NCBI GenBank assembly: GCA_002723415.1
Contig: PBOA01000004.1
Coordinates: 6,027-61,435 of the forward strand
Direction: 5' to 3'
Origin: Chloroflexota bacterium
Lineage (GTDB): Bacteria; Chloroflexota; Dehalococcoidia; Lucifugimonadales; GCA-002723415
DNA: 55,409 nucleotides
The notes under the pieces are model-generated. The model worked only from the letters and a program-made list of their open reading frames with translations, had not been told where the DNA came from and searched no databases. A program made the position numbers and the translations under genes. Below are positions 37,411-45,539 of the stretch, in pieces. The number at the start of each line of letters is the position of its first letter. Position 1 is the stretch's first letter.

Positions 37411-38754
37411 CTAAATCAAACCTGCATTACGAATTTCTGTTAAAGCTTTTTCATAAGCTAAAACTGTATCTTTTATATCTTGATCAGAATGTTCCTGTCC
37501 AACTATTAATCTAGTCCCGTTACTCATAGGATCTACTCCTTCATTTAATAGAGCCAAATGCAATTGAGCATTTCTGTCTGAATGATTAATTATACCCCAT
37601 TCATAATCATTCAATTCAAAAGAAGCCCCATCATCTTCAACTTCAAAGTCAACTCCAAGCCTAACGAATAACAAAGAACCATGCCCTGTTACCTTACCAG
37701 GAATTTCCATTTTGCCAAAGAGTTCATTCATCTCTTTCTTTAATTTGCTGGCTGCTTGGTCAGCCTTGTGATTAACTTCAGTATCCCTAACTAACTCTAA
37801 CGCCTTTGCACCAGCAGCAGCTGATACTGGATTAGCATTAAAAGTACCCGGGTGACTAACTCTTTCATTTTGATTAAATATAGTATCGTTCTGAAACTCA
37901 ATTAAATTAATCAAATCTGATTTGCCGGCTACAGCACCACCAGGCATCCCTCCTCCTAAAATTTTTGCTAATGTAGTAATATCAGGTACCACATCAAACC
38001 TCTCAGATGCTCCGCCTTTTGAAAGTCTAAAACCAGTTACTACTTCGTCCATATGAAAAACAACACCCGTTTTCTCTGTAAGATCTCTTAATTGATGTAA
38101 AAACCTAGGAGGAATTGGATGTAATCCCATATGAGACCCAGTTGGCTCAATCATAACTGCAGCTATATCATTTTCATTAATGGTCTTTTCTACTAGATCA
38201 ATATCATTCGGCGGTAAAACTATCATAGTATCCAACGTTTCCTGAGGTATTCCCCCTAAGCCTGATCCTCCAGCCATTGCATAATCACTCCACCCATGAA
38301 AATGATCATCAAATTTTATAATCTTTGTTTTTCCAGTAAAAGCACGAGCTAATCTCATCGCCATCATAACTGCCTCAGTGCCCGAACTTTGAAATCTAAC
38401 TTTTTCTGCACAAGGAACTAATTCTCTAACCAATTGACCCCATTTAATCTCCTTATCTGTAGATGAGCCCATTTGAGTACCTTCAGTCATAGCATCATGT
38501 ACAGATTTAACAATCTCTGGATGTGAGTGTCCTAATATCATTGAGCCATGACCTGTTTTATAATCAATTATTTTATTACCTTCTACATCCCATTTATATG
38601 AACCTTTAGCATGTGTAACATATAAAGGAAAAGGCACAAGTCTCCTAGCATCGTGAGTCACACCATTAGGGAAAAGATCCTTAGAAATATTATATCTAGA
38701 GAGCGAACCTGGATGCTCGTCAATATATCTTTGTTCGATTTTTGTTTTAGACAT
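37411..38754 (-). CDS. HemL-like class III aminotransferase
   Basis: A 447-residue PLP enzyme. Phosphate/ring-binding QSSGTEAVMMAMR, DDHFHGW, FHMDEVVTGFR (D236) and the Schiff-base Lys K264 in TTLAKILGGGMPGG are visible, with GTFNANP late in the chain. As with the gene at 26598-27896, it resembles GSA aminomutase but has no heme context and is clearly divergent from it, so it is probably another omega-aminotransferase. AAAGG precedes the ATG. The C-terminal RLIVGQEHSDQDI resembles acetylornithine/GSA-type endings. Confidence 0.86.
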   Translation of the reverse strand: MSKTKIEQRYIDEHPGSLSRYNISKDLFPNGVTHDARRLVPFPLYVTHAKGSYKWDVEGNKIIDYKTGHGSMILGHSHPEIVKSVHDAMTEGTQMGSSTDKEIKWGQLVRELVPCAEKVRFQSSGTEAVMMAMRLARAFTGKTKIIKFDDHFHGWSDYAMAGGSGLGGIPQETLDTMIVLPPNDIDLVEKTINENDIAAVMIEPTGSHMGLHPIPPRFLHQLRDLTEKTGVVFHMDEVVTGFRLSKGGASERFDVVPDITTLAKILGGGMPGGAVAGKSDLINLIEFQNDTIFNQNERVSHPGTFNANPVSAAAGAKALELVRDTEVNHKADQAASKLKKEMNELFGKMEIPGKVTGHGSLLFVRLGVDFEVEDDGASFELNDYEWGIINHSDRNAQLHLALLNEGVDPMSNGTRLIVGQEHSDQDIKDTVLAYEKALTEIRNAGLI

Positions 38755-38881
38755 AATAACCTTTCATTTTCAGATTAATTTAAATAAATATCTTGATTAT
38801 AATTCAATATCAATAAGTTTAACTTTATATAAGTTTATTGTAAACTTCTATCAAGAATAATTAGATAGGAAAAACATTAAA

Positions 38882-40054
38882 ATGAGATCTTTTTTAACAC
38901 ATCTAGAATGTACATATTGTAAATCAATTTTTTCCATTGAAAAACCTCATAGAACTTGTAATAAATGTTCAAAAGTATTATATCCAAGATACGATATAGA
39001 AAATGCAAAAAAAGAGATTACTCCTGCTAAAATATCCACTCGGACTCCATCTATGTGGAGATATTTTGAAATGCTTCCAATTATCAATCAAAACAATATA
39101 GTCACACTTGGTGAAGGTTTTACTCCAATATTGCCAGTAAAAAAATTAGGTAAATCTTTAGATTGCTCTAATTTATATATTAAAGATGAAGGAATCAACC
39201 CAACTTCTTCTTTCAAAGCTCGTGGTTTATCTGCTGCCGTTTCTAAAGCCAAAGAGTTCGGACTAACAAAATTTACTATCCCTTCTGCAGGAAATGCTGC
39301 AGGAGCACTAGCTGCTTATTGTGCAAGAGGTGGTATGGAATCAAACATTTTTATGCCAAAAGACACTCCTATTGCAAATATAAAAGAAGTATCCATAATT
39401 GGATCAAACCTAACGTTAATTGATGGATTAATTAATGATGCAGGAAAATTATCCCAGACAAAAGCCGAAAAAGAAAACCTATTTGATGTGTCTACCTTAA
39501 AAGAACCCTATAGAGTTGAAGGGAAAAAAACCATGGGCTATGAAATAGCTGAACAAATGAATTGGGAATTACCTGATGCTATAATTTACCCTACTGGAGG
39601 AGGTACTGGAATTGTTGGAATGTGGAAAGCTTTTGATGAGCTAGAACAATTAGGTTGGATTGGTAGTAAAAGACCAAAAATGTTTTGCGTTCAATCTAGT
39701 GGGTGTGCCCCTATTGTTAAAGCATTTTTAGAAAAAACTGAATTTGCTAAACCTTGGGAAAATGCTAAAACAATCGCCTCTGGCTTAAGAGTTCCTGTAG
39801 CAATTGGTGATTATTTAATTTTAGATGCACTAAGATCAAGTAATGGAGGAGCAGTTTCAGTAAAAGATGACGATATTTTATCAGAGACAAAACTTATTGC
39901 TGAGTTAGAAGGAATGTTTATATGCCCTGAAGGTGGCGCAACTATAAGTGGGTTAAGGGCTTTACTGGATAGAGGAGAACTATCAACAAATGAGAAAATT
40001 CTTCTTCTAAATACAGGTACTGGGTTAAAATACTTAGATATCTTTGTTAATTGA
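38882..40054 (+). CDS. thrC: Threonine synthase
   Basis: A 390-residue PLP enzyme that converts O-phosphohomoserine to threonine. An N-terminal zinc ribbon (C10, C13, C26, C29) marks the archaeal/plant-type class. The Schiff-base Lys is K112 in SSFKARG, SAGNAAGALAAYC binds the substrate carboxylate, and YPTGGGTGIVG binds PLP phosphate. A related PLP enzyme with the same ribbon but another role cannot be ruled out. Its last 21 bases overlap the convergent NHL gene. Confidence 0.85.
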   Translation: MRSFLTHLECTYCKSIFSIEKPHRTCNKCSKVLYPRYDIENAKKEITPAKISTRTPSMWRYFEMLPIINQNNIVTLGEGFTPILPVKKLGKSLDCSNLYIKDEGINPTSSFKARGLSAAVSKAKEFGLTKFTIPSAGNAAGALAAYCARGGMESNIFMPKDTPIANIKEVSIIGSNLTLIDGLINDAGKLSQTKAEKENLFDVSTLKEPYRVEGKKTMGYEIAEQMNWELPDAIIYPTGGGTGIVGMWKAFDELEQLGWIGSKRPKMFCVQSSGCAPIVKAFLEKTEFAKPWENAKTIASGLRVPVAIGDYLILDALRSSNGGAVSVKDDDILSETKLIAELEGMFICPEGGATISGLRALLDRGELSTNEKILLLNTGTGLKYLDIFVN

Positions 40055-41068
40055 ATATACTTGTAATCTATGTCTATTAGATTCTACAACATATAAGTAA
40101 CCTTTATTATCTGTTTTTATTGATATAGGTCCCCAAAAATACTTTTCTACTCTAGCTGATGCTTCATATTCAGTTTTAACAGAAGGGTCTAATACCGGAT
40201 CCAAATCAGACTGGTTCCTAAATTTTTTTTGATCTAAATTAGCATCAAGAAATTCTTCTGCCCATAGCGACAAACTACCTTCTCCTTTAAGTTCTTGAAT
40301 TAATTTTCCTTGTGAATTTAATACTTTTACCTTTTCATTACCCCAGTCAGCTACATATAAATAACCATCATCATCCATTACTGCAGAAGATGGTCTATTA
40401 AAAATATCAACCTCACCCAGCTTAGGATAAGAATTTATTATTGCTCCATCTGCAGAAAACTTTTGAATCCTATTATTTCTCCAATCAGAAACTATAATTT
40501 CTCCTGTGTGGTTTACAGATATTCCCCAAGGAAGATTAAACTGACCTAAATTGCTACCTTTTTCTCCCCAAGCTGATATAAATTCACCCTTATCAGTAAA
40601 TTTCTGCACTCTATTGTTTAAATGGTCTACAACAAGTAGATTACCTTCAAGGTCAAATGTAATCCCTGACGGTCCATTTAACCTTCCTTCAGAATTACCT
40701 TTTTCACCCCAACAATAAATAAATTGCCCTGATTTATCAAACACTGATATGCGATTATTATATTCATCTGCAAGAAACAATCTATCTTGTAAATCAAAAG
40801 CTATTGAGGTAGGCCATATAAATTGCCCTTTTCCTGTACCATATTCTCCGAAATCTCCAAAATATTCACTATCCATATTGCATATCCCAATTCGTATGCC
40901 CTCAGTTTGGTCAGGATTAGTCCTGCTAAGAACATAAATTCTTTGAGTACTATCTATCGCTATATCAACTGGGTTACTAAACCCTCTTCCTTCCATAGCA
41001 ACTAATCCAATTGTATTAAAATAATTTAACTTATTTTTTATATTACTCATAGCTTTATCCGTTTCCAT
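40034..41068 (-). CDS. NHL-repeat beta-propeller protein
   Basis: A 344-residue propeller of about five or six NHL repeats. Blades contain the pattern GqFnlPwGIsvn-GeiiVsDwrNNRIqkFs, e.g. GPSGITFDLEGNLLVVDHL and GYLYVADWGNEKVKVL. No signal peptide is visible, so a cytoplasmic scaffold or lyase-like role is possible. The start may be the ATG at 41068 or the Met six codons later; neither has a strong ribosome site. It follows the dehydrogenase gene by 10 bases and overlaps thrC convergently. Confidence 0.83.
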   Translation of the reverse strand: METDKAMSNIKNKLNYFNTIGLVAMEGRGFSNPVDIAIDSTQRIYVLSRTNPDQTEGIRIGICNMDSEYFGDFGEYGTGKGQFIWPTSIAFDLQDRLFLADEYNNRISVFDKSGQFIYCWGEKGNSEGRLNGPSGITFDLEGNLLVVDHLNNRVQKFTDKGEFISAWGEKGSNLGQFNLPWGISVNHTGEIIVSDWRNNRIQKFSADGAIINSYPKLGEVDIFNRPSSAVMDDDGYLYVADWGNEKVKVLNSQGKLIQELKGEGSLSLWAEEFLDANLDQKKFRNQSDLDPVLDPSVKTEYEASARVEKYFWGPISIKTDNKGYLYVVESNRHRLQVYSINKDI

Positions 41069-41078
41069 ATATTAATAA

Positions 41079-41984
41079 TCATTTTTGGTTTATATTTTGC
41101 CTCAATAAAACACCAGCCTTCTCTTCCTGCATTGTTAAAAAAATAGAACTATCCTTATCAGCCCAGCCTTTCTTCATTGCTTCAAACATATCAATTTGAC
41201 ATGTCTCTGCCATTGAAAAATTTACTCCCAAAGAATTGGCTAAATCTATAGCTAAATTTAAATCTTTATTAGCTAACTTTAAAGAGAATCGAGGTTCAAA
41301 ATCACCTTTAAATAAAGTTTCTGGTAATCTGACTTGCAAGTCAAAATTTCTACCCAGGGCACTTTTCTGGAAAACTTCTATAACAACAGCAGGATCTAAA
41401 CCTGCTTTAACAGCTACACTTAAACATTGAATTGTAGCTAAACTTAAAGAGAAATTTGCACAATTATGCATTAATTTACAAATGTTGCCTGATCCTATAG
41501 GCCCAATATGTAAGACTGTTTTGCCCATTGCATCTAAAACAGGACGAGCTTTATTAAATATATTCAAATCTCCACCAACAAGCAATGTCAAATCTCTAGT
41601 TTTTGCACCTTCCACTCCACCACTAACAGGAGCATCTAAAACATCTACTCCTATATCATTTAATTTCTTTGCAATATCTTTAATTACTTCAATTGAATTT
41701 GTAGTATGATCAATAAATATAGTACCAGGCTTTATATTATTAATTATTCCATTTTCTCCAAAAACAACCTCCTTGACTTCTATTGGGCCAGGAAGACAGA
41801 CAGAAATCACATCAACTTTCTCAGATAAATCTTTTGGAGAACCTACCCATTTAGCCCCTTGGTTAATCAAAATTTCTGCAGATGCAAAGTTAATATCATT
41901 TACAAATAAATCAAATCCATTATTCATTAATTGCAAAGCCATTGGAGTCCCAATATTGCCAGTTCCTATAAATCCAACTTTCAT
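41079..41984 (-). CDS. 3-hydroxyisobutyrate dehydrogenase family oxidoreductase
   Basis: A 301-residue beta-hydroxyacid dehydrogenase. The NAD(P) motif GFIGTGNIG is at 4-12, the substrate-binding DAPVSGGVEGA at 117-127, and the catalytic Lys K170 in GNICKLMHN. Members oxidise 3-hydroxyisobutyrate, tartronate semialdehyde and related acids. Specificity is not readable. It sits between DUF1800 (15-base gap upstream) and the NHL gene (10-base gap downstream), likely one transcript. Confidence 0.88.
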   Translation of the reverse strand: MKVGFIGTGNIGTPMALQLMNNGFDLFVNDINFASAEILINQGAKWVGSPKDLSEKVDVISVCLPGPIEVKEVVFGENGIINNIKPGTIFIDHTTNSIEVIKDIAKKLNDIGVDVLDAPVSGGVEGAKTRDLTLLVGGDLNIFNKARPVLDAMGKTVLHIGPIGSGNICKLMHNCANFSLSLATIQCLSVAVKAGLDPAVVIEVFQKSALGRNFDLQVRLPETLFKGDFEPRFSLKLANKDLNLAIDLANSLGVNFSMAETCQIDMFEAMKKGWADKDSSIFLTMQEEKAGVLLRQNINQK

Positions 41985-41999
41985 ATTAAACTCAAAATC

Positions 42000-43391
42000 C
42001 TAAGCTAACTGAAATTCTCTAGACGATACAACAGACCTTATAGTATTAGATATAGTATTTTTGATTTCTTCGTGATTATTAATATTTTTTGCAAAACCAT
42101 TATTAATCAAATTCTGTTCAGTAGCTTTATCTAATTTAATATATCCAAGTTGACTTAAACATTCATCTAATAAATTCTGCGGGGAAGTATCTGAATTCCT
42201 ACCATCCAATTTATTAAACACGCCTTGTACACAATTTTTATCTGTACCACTTAAATATTTAGAAGCAAAATTGACCCTTTCAAGTAGATTGCCACTATCA
42301 AGCCATTCAACTCCTTCATGCCATCCTTCAACTGAAGGGGGATTATATATTTGTTGCCCCATATATCCAACTGACCTTGAAGCATCAATAATATTCATAT
42401 TAGGAAATTTAAATTCATCCGCTAATTTTAAAACGCCTACAATTAACTCAATAGGACTTTTCACCTTAGCATATTTTACTTTTGAAGATTTGAAAAGATC
42501 TGAATTAAATAAACATCTAAGTACAGATTTTAATTCATATTTTGAATCAAAGTATGAATTAATCATTGAGTCAATTAATGCTTCACCTTCATTATTTATT
42601 GAATCTGATACAAAAAACTGATAAAGTCTTGTACTAATAAACTTCGCTGTAGCAGGGTTTTTAACTATTATATCTATAACCTCCTCACCATTAAAATTCC
42701 CTTTTTCCCCTAAAAACTCCTTAACAGTATTGTCATGGTCTTCCTTTTTATATTCATACTGCCAAGCAATATTACTATAAGGCCAAATAGAAGCACTTAA
42801 AGCTCTAAGCCCCATATAATCTATATTTTGAACTGTCCAACCTGTAAAAGCTCTTGAACATTCTTTAACATCTTTTTCTGTATAGTTACCAATACTCATA
42901 GAAAAAAGTTCAAGTAACTCTCTTCCGTAATTTTCATTAATTGCGTCTGCATGATTATCATTGTTGTCTAGCCAAAAAAGCATAGCCGGATCGCGAGAAA
43001 TCCCTAATAAAATATCTCGAAAATTACCTAATCCTACGCCTCTTAACATATCAATTTGTCCTGACAAAGTTTTACCATGAAAAACTTTACTAAATCCCGT
43101 AGCAAAAAGCCCATGCCAAAATAAAGTAATCTTCTCTTCCAATGGATTGCTTGTTGTAACCATTCTATAAATCCAATTACCAGTAGCACTATTTAGAAGC
43201 CTCATTTCACTTTGATCAACATGATAACGCCTAATTAAATCATCAGGCAGAGAATCTCTTTCACCAGGGTTTAATAATTTCTCAACTATAGATTCATAAC
43301 TATCTTCAGCAATCTTATCTAAGTTATCTCGGTTCTCACCAAAACCTGCTCTTCTATATAAATGTGCTATTAATTCTATTTCATTTTTCAT
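42000..43391 (-). CDS. DUF1800 family protein
   Basis: A 463-residue protein with the typical DUF1800 start (IAHLYRRAGFGENRDNLDKI), WHGLFATGFSKV, NENYGRELLELFSMSIG, FTGWTV and PPSVEGWHEG. Function is unknown for the family; it is usually exported and paired with DUF1501. Here no signal peptide is visible and no DUF1501 gene is adjacent. GGAGGT lies 7 bases before the ATG, a strong site. It starts the operon with the dehydrogenase and NHL genes. Confidence 0.9.
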   Translation of the reverse strand: MKNEIELIAHLYRRAGFGENRDNLDKIAEDSYESIVEKLLNPGERDSLPDDLIRRYHVDQSEMRLLNSATGNWIYRMVTTSNPLEEKITLFWHGLFATGFSKVFHGKTLSGQIDMLRGVGLGNFRDILLGISRDPAMLFWLDNNDNHADAINENYGRELLELFSMSIGNYTEKDVKECSRAFTGWTVQNIDYMGLRALSASIWPYSNIAWQYEYKKEDHDNTVKEFLGEKGNFNGEEVIDIIVKNPATAKFISTRLYQFFVSDSINNEGEALIDSMINSYFDSKYELKSVLRCLFNSDLFKSSKVKYAKVKSPIELIVGVLKLADEFKFPNMNIIDASRSVGYMGQQIYNPPSVEGWHEGVEWLDSGNLLERVNFASKYLSGTDKNCVQGVFNKLDGRNSDTSPQNLLDECLSQLGYIKLDKATEQNLINNGFAKNINNHEEIKNTISNTIRSVVSSREFQLA

Positions 43392-43433
43392 TTAAACCTC
43401 CAGTAAACATAAGAAATAAATTTTAAAAAATAT

Positions 43434-44498
43434 CTACTTAGTAATAGCTAACGCTCGCTTTGGATTATTCACTAATATATCTTGTATTGCAGATTCTTCT
43501 ATACCTCTTTGCCTCATTCTAGGCACCAAATTAGCCAATATATATCCATAACCATGACCACCGTATTTCATTAATCTATGCTTATATGCTAAATCATGTG
43601 CAATTAATATTTGATCTCCATATCCATCTGCAATTAGAGTAGCAATCTGATCCATTCTAGTCGCATCAGTAGGCATGTCAAAATCTGGATCACTATCATA
43701 AAAGGATCTTTCTTCACCTATAAGATCCCATTCAATATAACAGCCCTTATCAGCTAATTTCTTATAATCATCTATGTTAGAAAAAGTACGGTCAAGATGA
43801 CCAATAATTATTTTTGATATATCTGCACCATTTTCCAAAAGAGTATTTAAATTATCTAATGGAGCTGTAACATCTCTACCAGGATGAACTAATAAAGGAA
43901 AACCTGTATTGACTTGAGCTTGAGCTGACCCCCGTAATACTTTCAATTCATTATCATCTATAGGAAAACCACAACCTATTTCTCCTATTATCCCAGCACG
44001 TATTCCAGTATTATCTACTCCATTAATTAAATCCTCTATTATATTTTCTGCTATCGTATCTTCAGTCATATTATTCATATCTTCAGTGTGAGACATAGCG
44101 ACATAATATGATGCCCCCATCACAATATTAACACCAGTTTGACGTGAAACCCTAGCTAGCCCAACAGGATCCCTACCTAATCCTATACTGGTTGCATCTA
44201 CTAATGTACCTCCTCCAAACTGCTTATATATCATAACTTCATCAATCGCAGTATCAATATCTGACAATTTAAAATCTTCAATATTATAAAGAACATCATG
44301 ATAATGCCTAGCATAAGCAAATGTTTTTAAAGAAGGTTTTTGAAATGTTAAATCTTTAAGAGTAGGCTCAGATGGAATAGGAATCAAAACTTCAGCATCT
44401 GATAAAATATGTTCGTGAGTTAATGTTGGGCCTAATACTTCAGGAGAGACTAGCCCTTTGACACACTGAATTTTTCCTTTTCTAGACACAGTAGTCAT
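43434..44498 (-). CDS. Phosphotriesterase-family metal-dependent hydrolase
   Basis: A 354-residue amidohydrolase-superfamily enzyme. Metal ligands in order: THEH (H28, H30), the bridging Glu in IGEIGCG (as in PHP proteins, instead of carboxy-Lys), H in LVHPGRD, H in IGHLDRT and D in AHDLAYKH. Lactonase or phosphotriesterase-like activity is expected. GAGGT precedes the ATG. It is clearly related to the gene cut by the left window edge. DUF1800 lies 42 bases downstream. Confidence 0.88.
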   Translation of the reverse strand: MTTVSRKGKIQCVKGLVSPEVLGPTLTHEHILSDAEVLIPIPSEPTLKDLTFQKPSLKTFAYARHYHDVLYNIEDFKLSDIDTAIDEVMIYKQFGGGTLVDATSIGLGRDPVGLARVSRQTGVNIVMGASYYVAMSHTEDMNNMTEDTIAENIIEDLINGVDNTGIRAGIIGEIGCGFPIDDNELKVLRGSAQAQVNTGFPLLVHPGRDVTAPLDNLNTLLENGADISKIIIGHLDRTFSNIDDYKKLADKGCYIEWDLIGEERSFYDSDPDFDMPTDATRMDQIATLIADGYGDQILIAHDLAYKHRLMKYGGHGYGYILANLVPRMRQRGIEESAIQDILVNNPKRALAITK

Positions 44499-44593
44499 CT
44501 ATTACCTCTTTTAACCTATTCATTAAATATTTGTCTTATCTATTTAGCACAATGAAAATCGTTAGTCAATAGATATTTAATACATGTATTAGA

Positions 44594-44622
44594 TTGACAG
44601 TATTAAGATATTTATTTAATAT
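44594..44622 (+). promoter_or_regulatory. Putative promoter of the greA-like fusion gene
   Basis: Perfect TTGACA at 44594-44599, a 17-base spacer and TAATAT at 44617-44622 (4 of 6). The gene starts 27 bases downstream. It lies in the divergent gap to the phosphotriesterase-family gene. Confidence 0.5.
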
Positions 44623-44648
44623 TGTAATACCGACTTTTGGAGAAATTA

Positions 44649-45467
44649 ATGACAAACCATGACTCATATACTGTCTCTCAACTAGCAAAAAAATATATCG
44701 AAGAAATAGTTAAAGACAATGCTAAAATTGAAACAGATTTATACGAAAGAGAACTTATAAGATTTGTTCAATGGTGTAGGCAAGGACAAATCTTACAAGA
44801 CTTAACTCCTTCAGACATTGGAAACTACACTGATTTTATAAATGGCTCAGGGAATACTCCACAATCTTCTGGCCGTCTATTAATAATAAAAGAATTTCTA
44901 AATTTTTGTAAAAAATCTGGATTAATAGAAAAAAATCTATCCCAACATGTAAGAAGAAGAAAATCTAAATCTGATAGTGCTAGGTTAACTGGGCCATCAA
45001 TGAGAAAAAAAACTCAATTAACTCCATCTGGATTTTCGCAATTAAAAGAAGAATTAGAAAAGTTAAAAGCTGAAAGAGTTCCTCTTACTCAGCAAATACA
45101 AAAAGCTGCTGCAGATAAAGATGTAAGAGAAAATGTGCCCCTAGAAGCAGCAAGAGAGCAATTAGGACATACTGAATCAAGAATAAGGGTATTAGAAAAT
45201 ACTCTTATGGATGCAACAATAATTGAAATTAAAAAAGGAAGCAAAAAAACAGTAGAACTTGGTTCAACAATTTCGATTATAGAAATTGATTCAAAGAAAC
45301 GGTCATCCTATACTTTAGTAAGTGTAACTGAAGCAAAACCACTTGAAGGTCGTATATCTGATATGTCCCCAATGGGTAAAGCTTTATATAAACGAACAAA
45401 AGGGGATGAATTTGAATTAAACTTCCCTCAAGGAAAATCTAAATTCAAAATCTTGAAAGTAAGTTGA
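44649..45467 (+). CDS. greA: GreA-type transcript cleavage factor with N-terminal integrase-like SAM domain
   Basis: A 272-residue fusion. The start is the ATG at 44649-44651, 6 bases after GGAG (44639-44642); the TTG at 44637 overlaps that ribosome site. Residues 5-100 (VSQLAKKYIEEI ... LIRFVQWCRQG ... LLIIKEFLNFCKKSGLIEKNL) look like the SAM-like core-binding domain of tyrosine recombinases, with no recombinase catalytic domain. After a basic linker, residues about 121-272 are GreA: a coiled coil with the DVREN...EAAREQ tip and a C-terminal FKBP-like domain (PLEGRISDMSPMGKAL). GreA rescues backtracked RNA polymerase. Usual length is about 158, so the extra domain is conspicuous and may bind DNA or protein. 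Confidence 0.85.
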   Translation: MTNHDSYTVSQLAKKYIEEIVKDNAKIETDLYERELIRFVQWCRQGQILQDLTPSDIGNYTDFINGSGNTPQSSGRLLIIKEFLNFCKKSGLIEKNLSQHVRRRKSKSDSARLTGPSMRKKTQLTPSGFSQLKEELEKLKAERVPLTQQIQKAAADKDVRENVPLEAAREQLGHTESRIRVLENTLMDATIIEIKKGSKKTVELGSTISIIEIDSKKRSSYTLVSVTEAKPLEGRISDMSPMGKALYKRTKGDEFELNFPQGKSKFKILKVS

Positions 45468-45539
45468 CACAATACAGCTTTTTTATTTTACAAAAATTTA
45501 AAATGCCCTTAATAAATTGGTTTATTTAAAGTTAAACTC

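Noticed and set aside
45468..45539. Terminator after the GreA fusion
   Set aside because: There is a T-rich stretch but no GC-containing hairpin before it.
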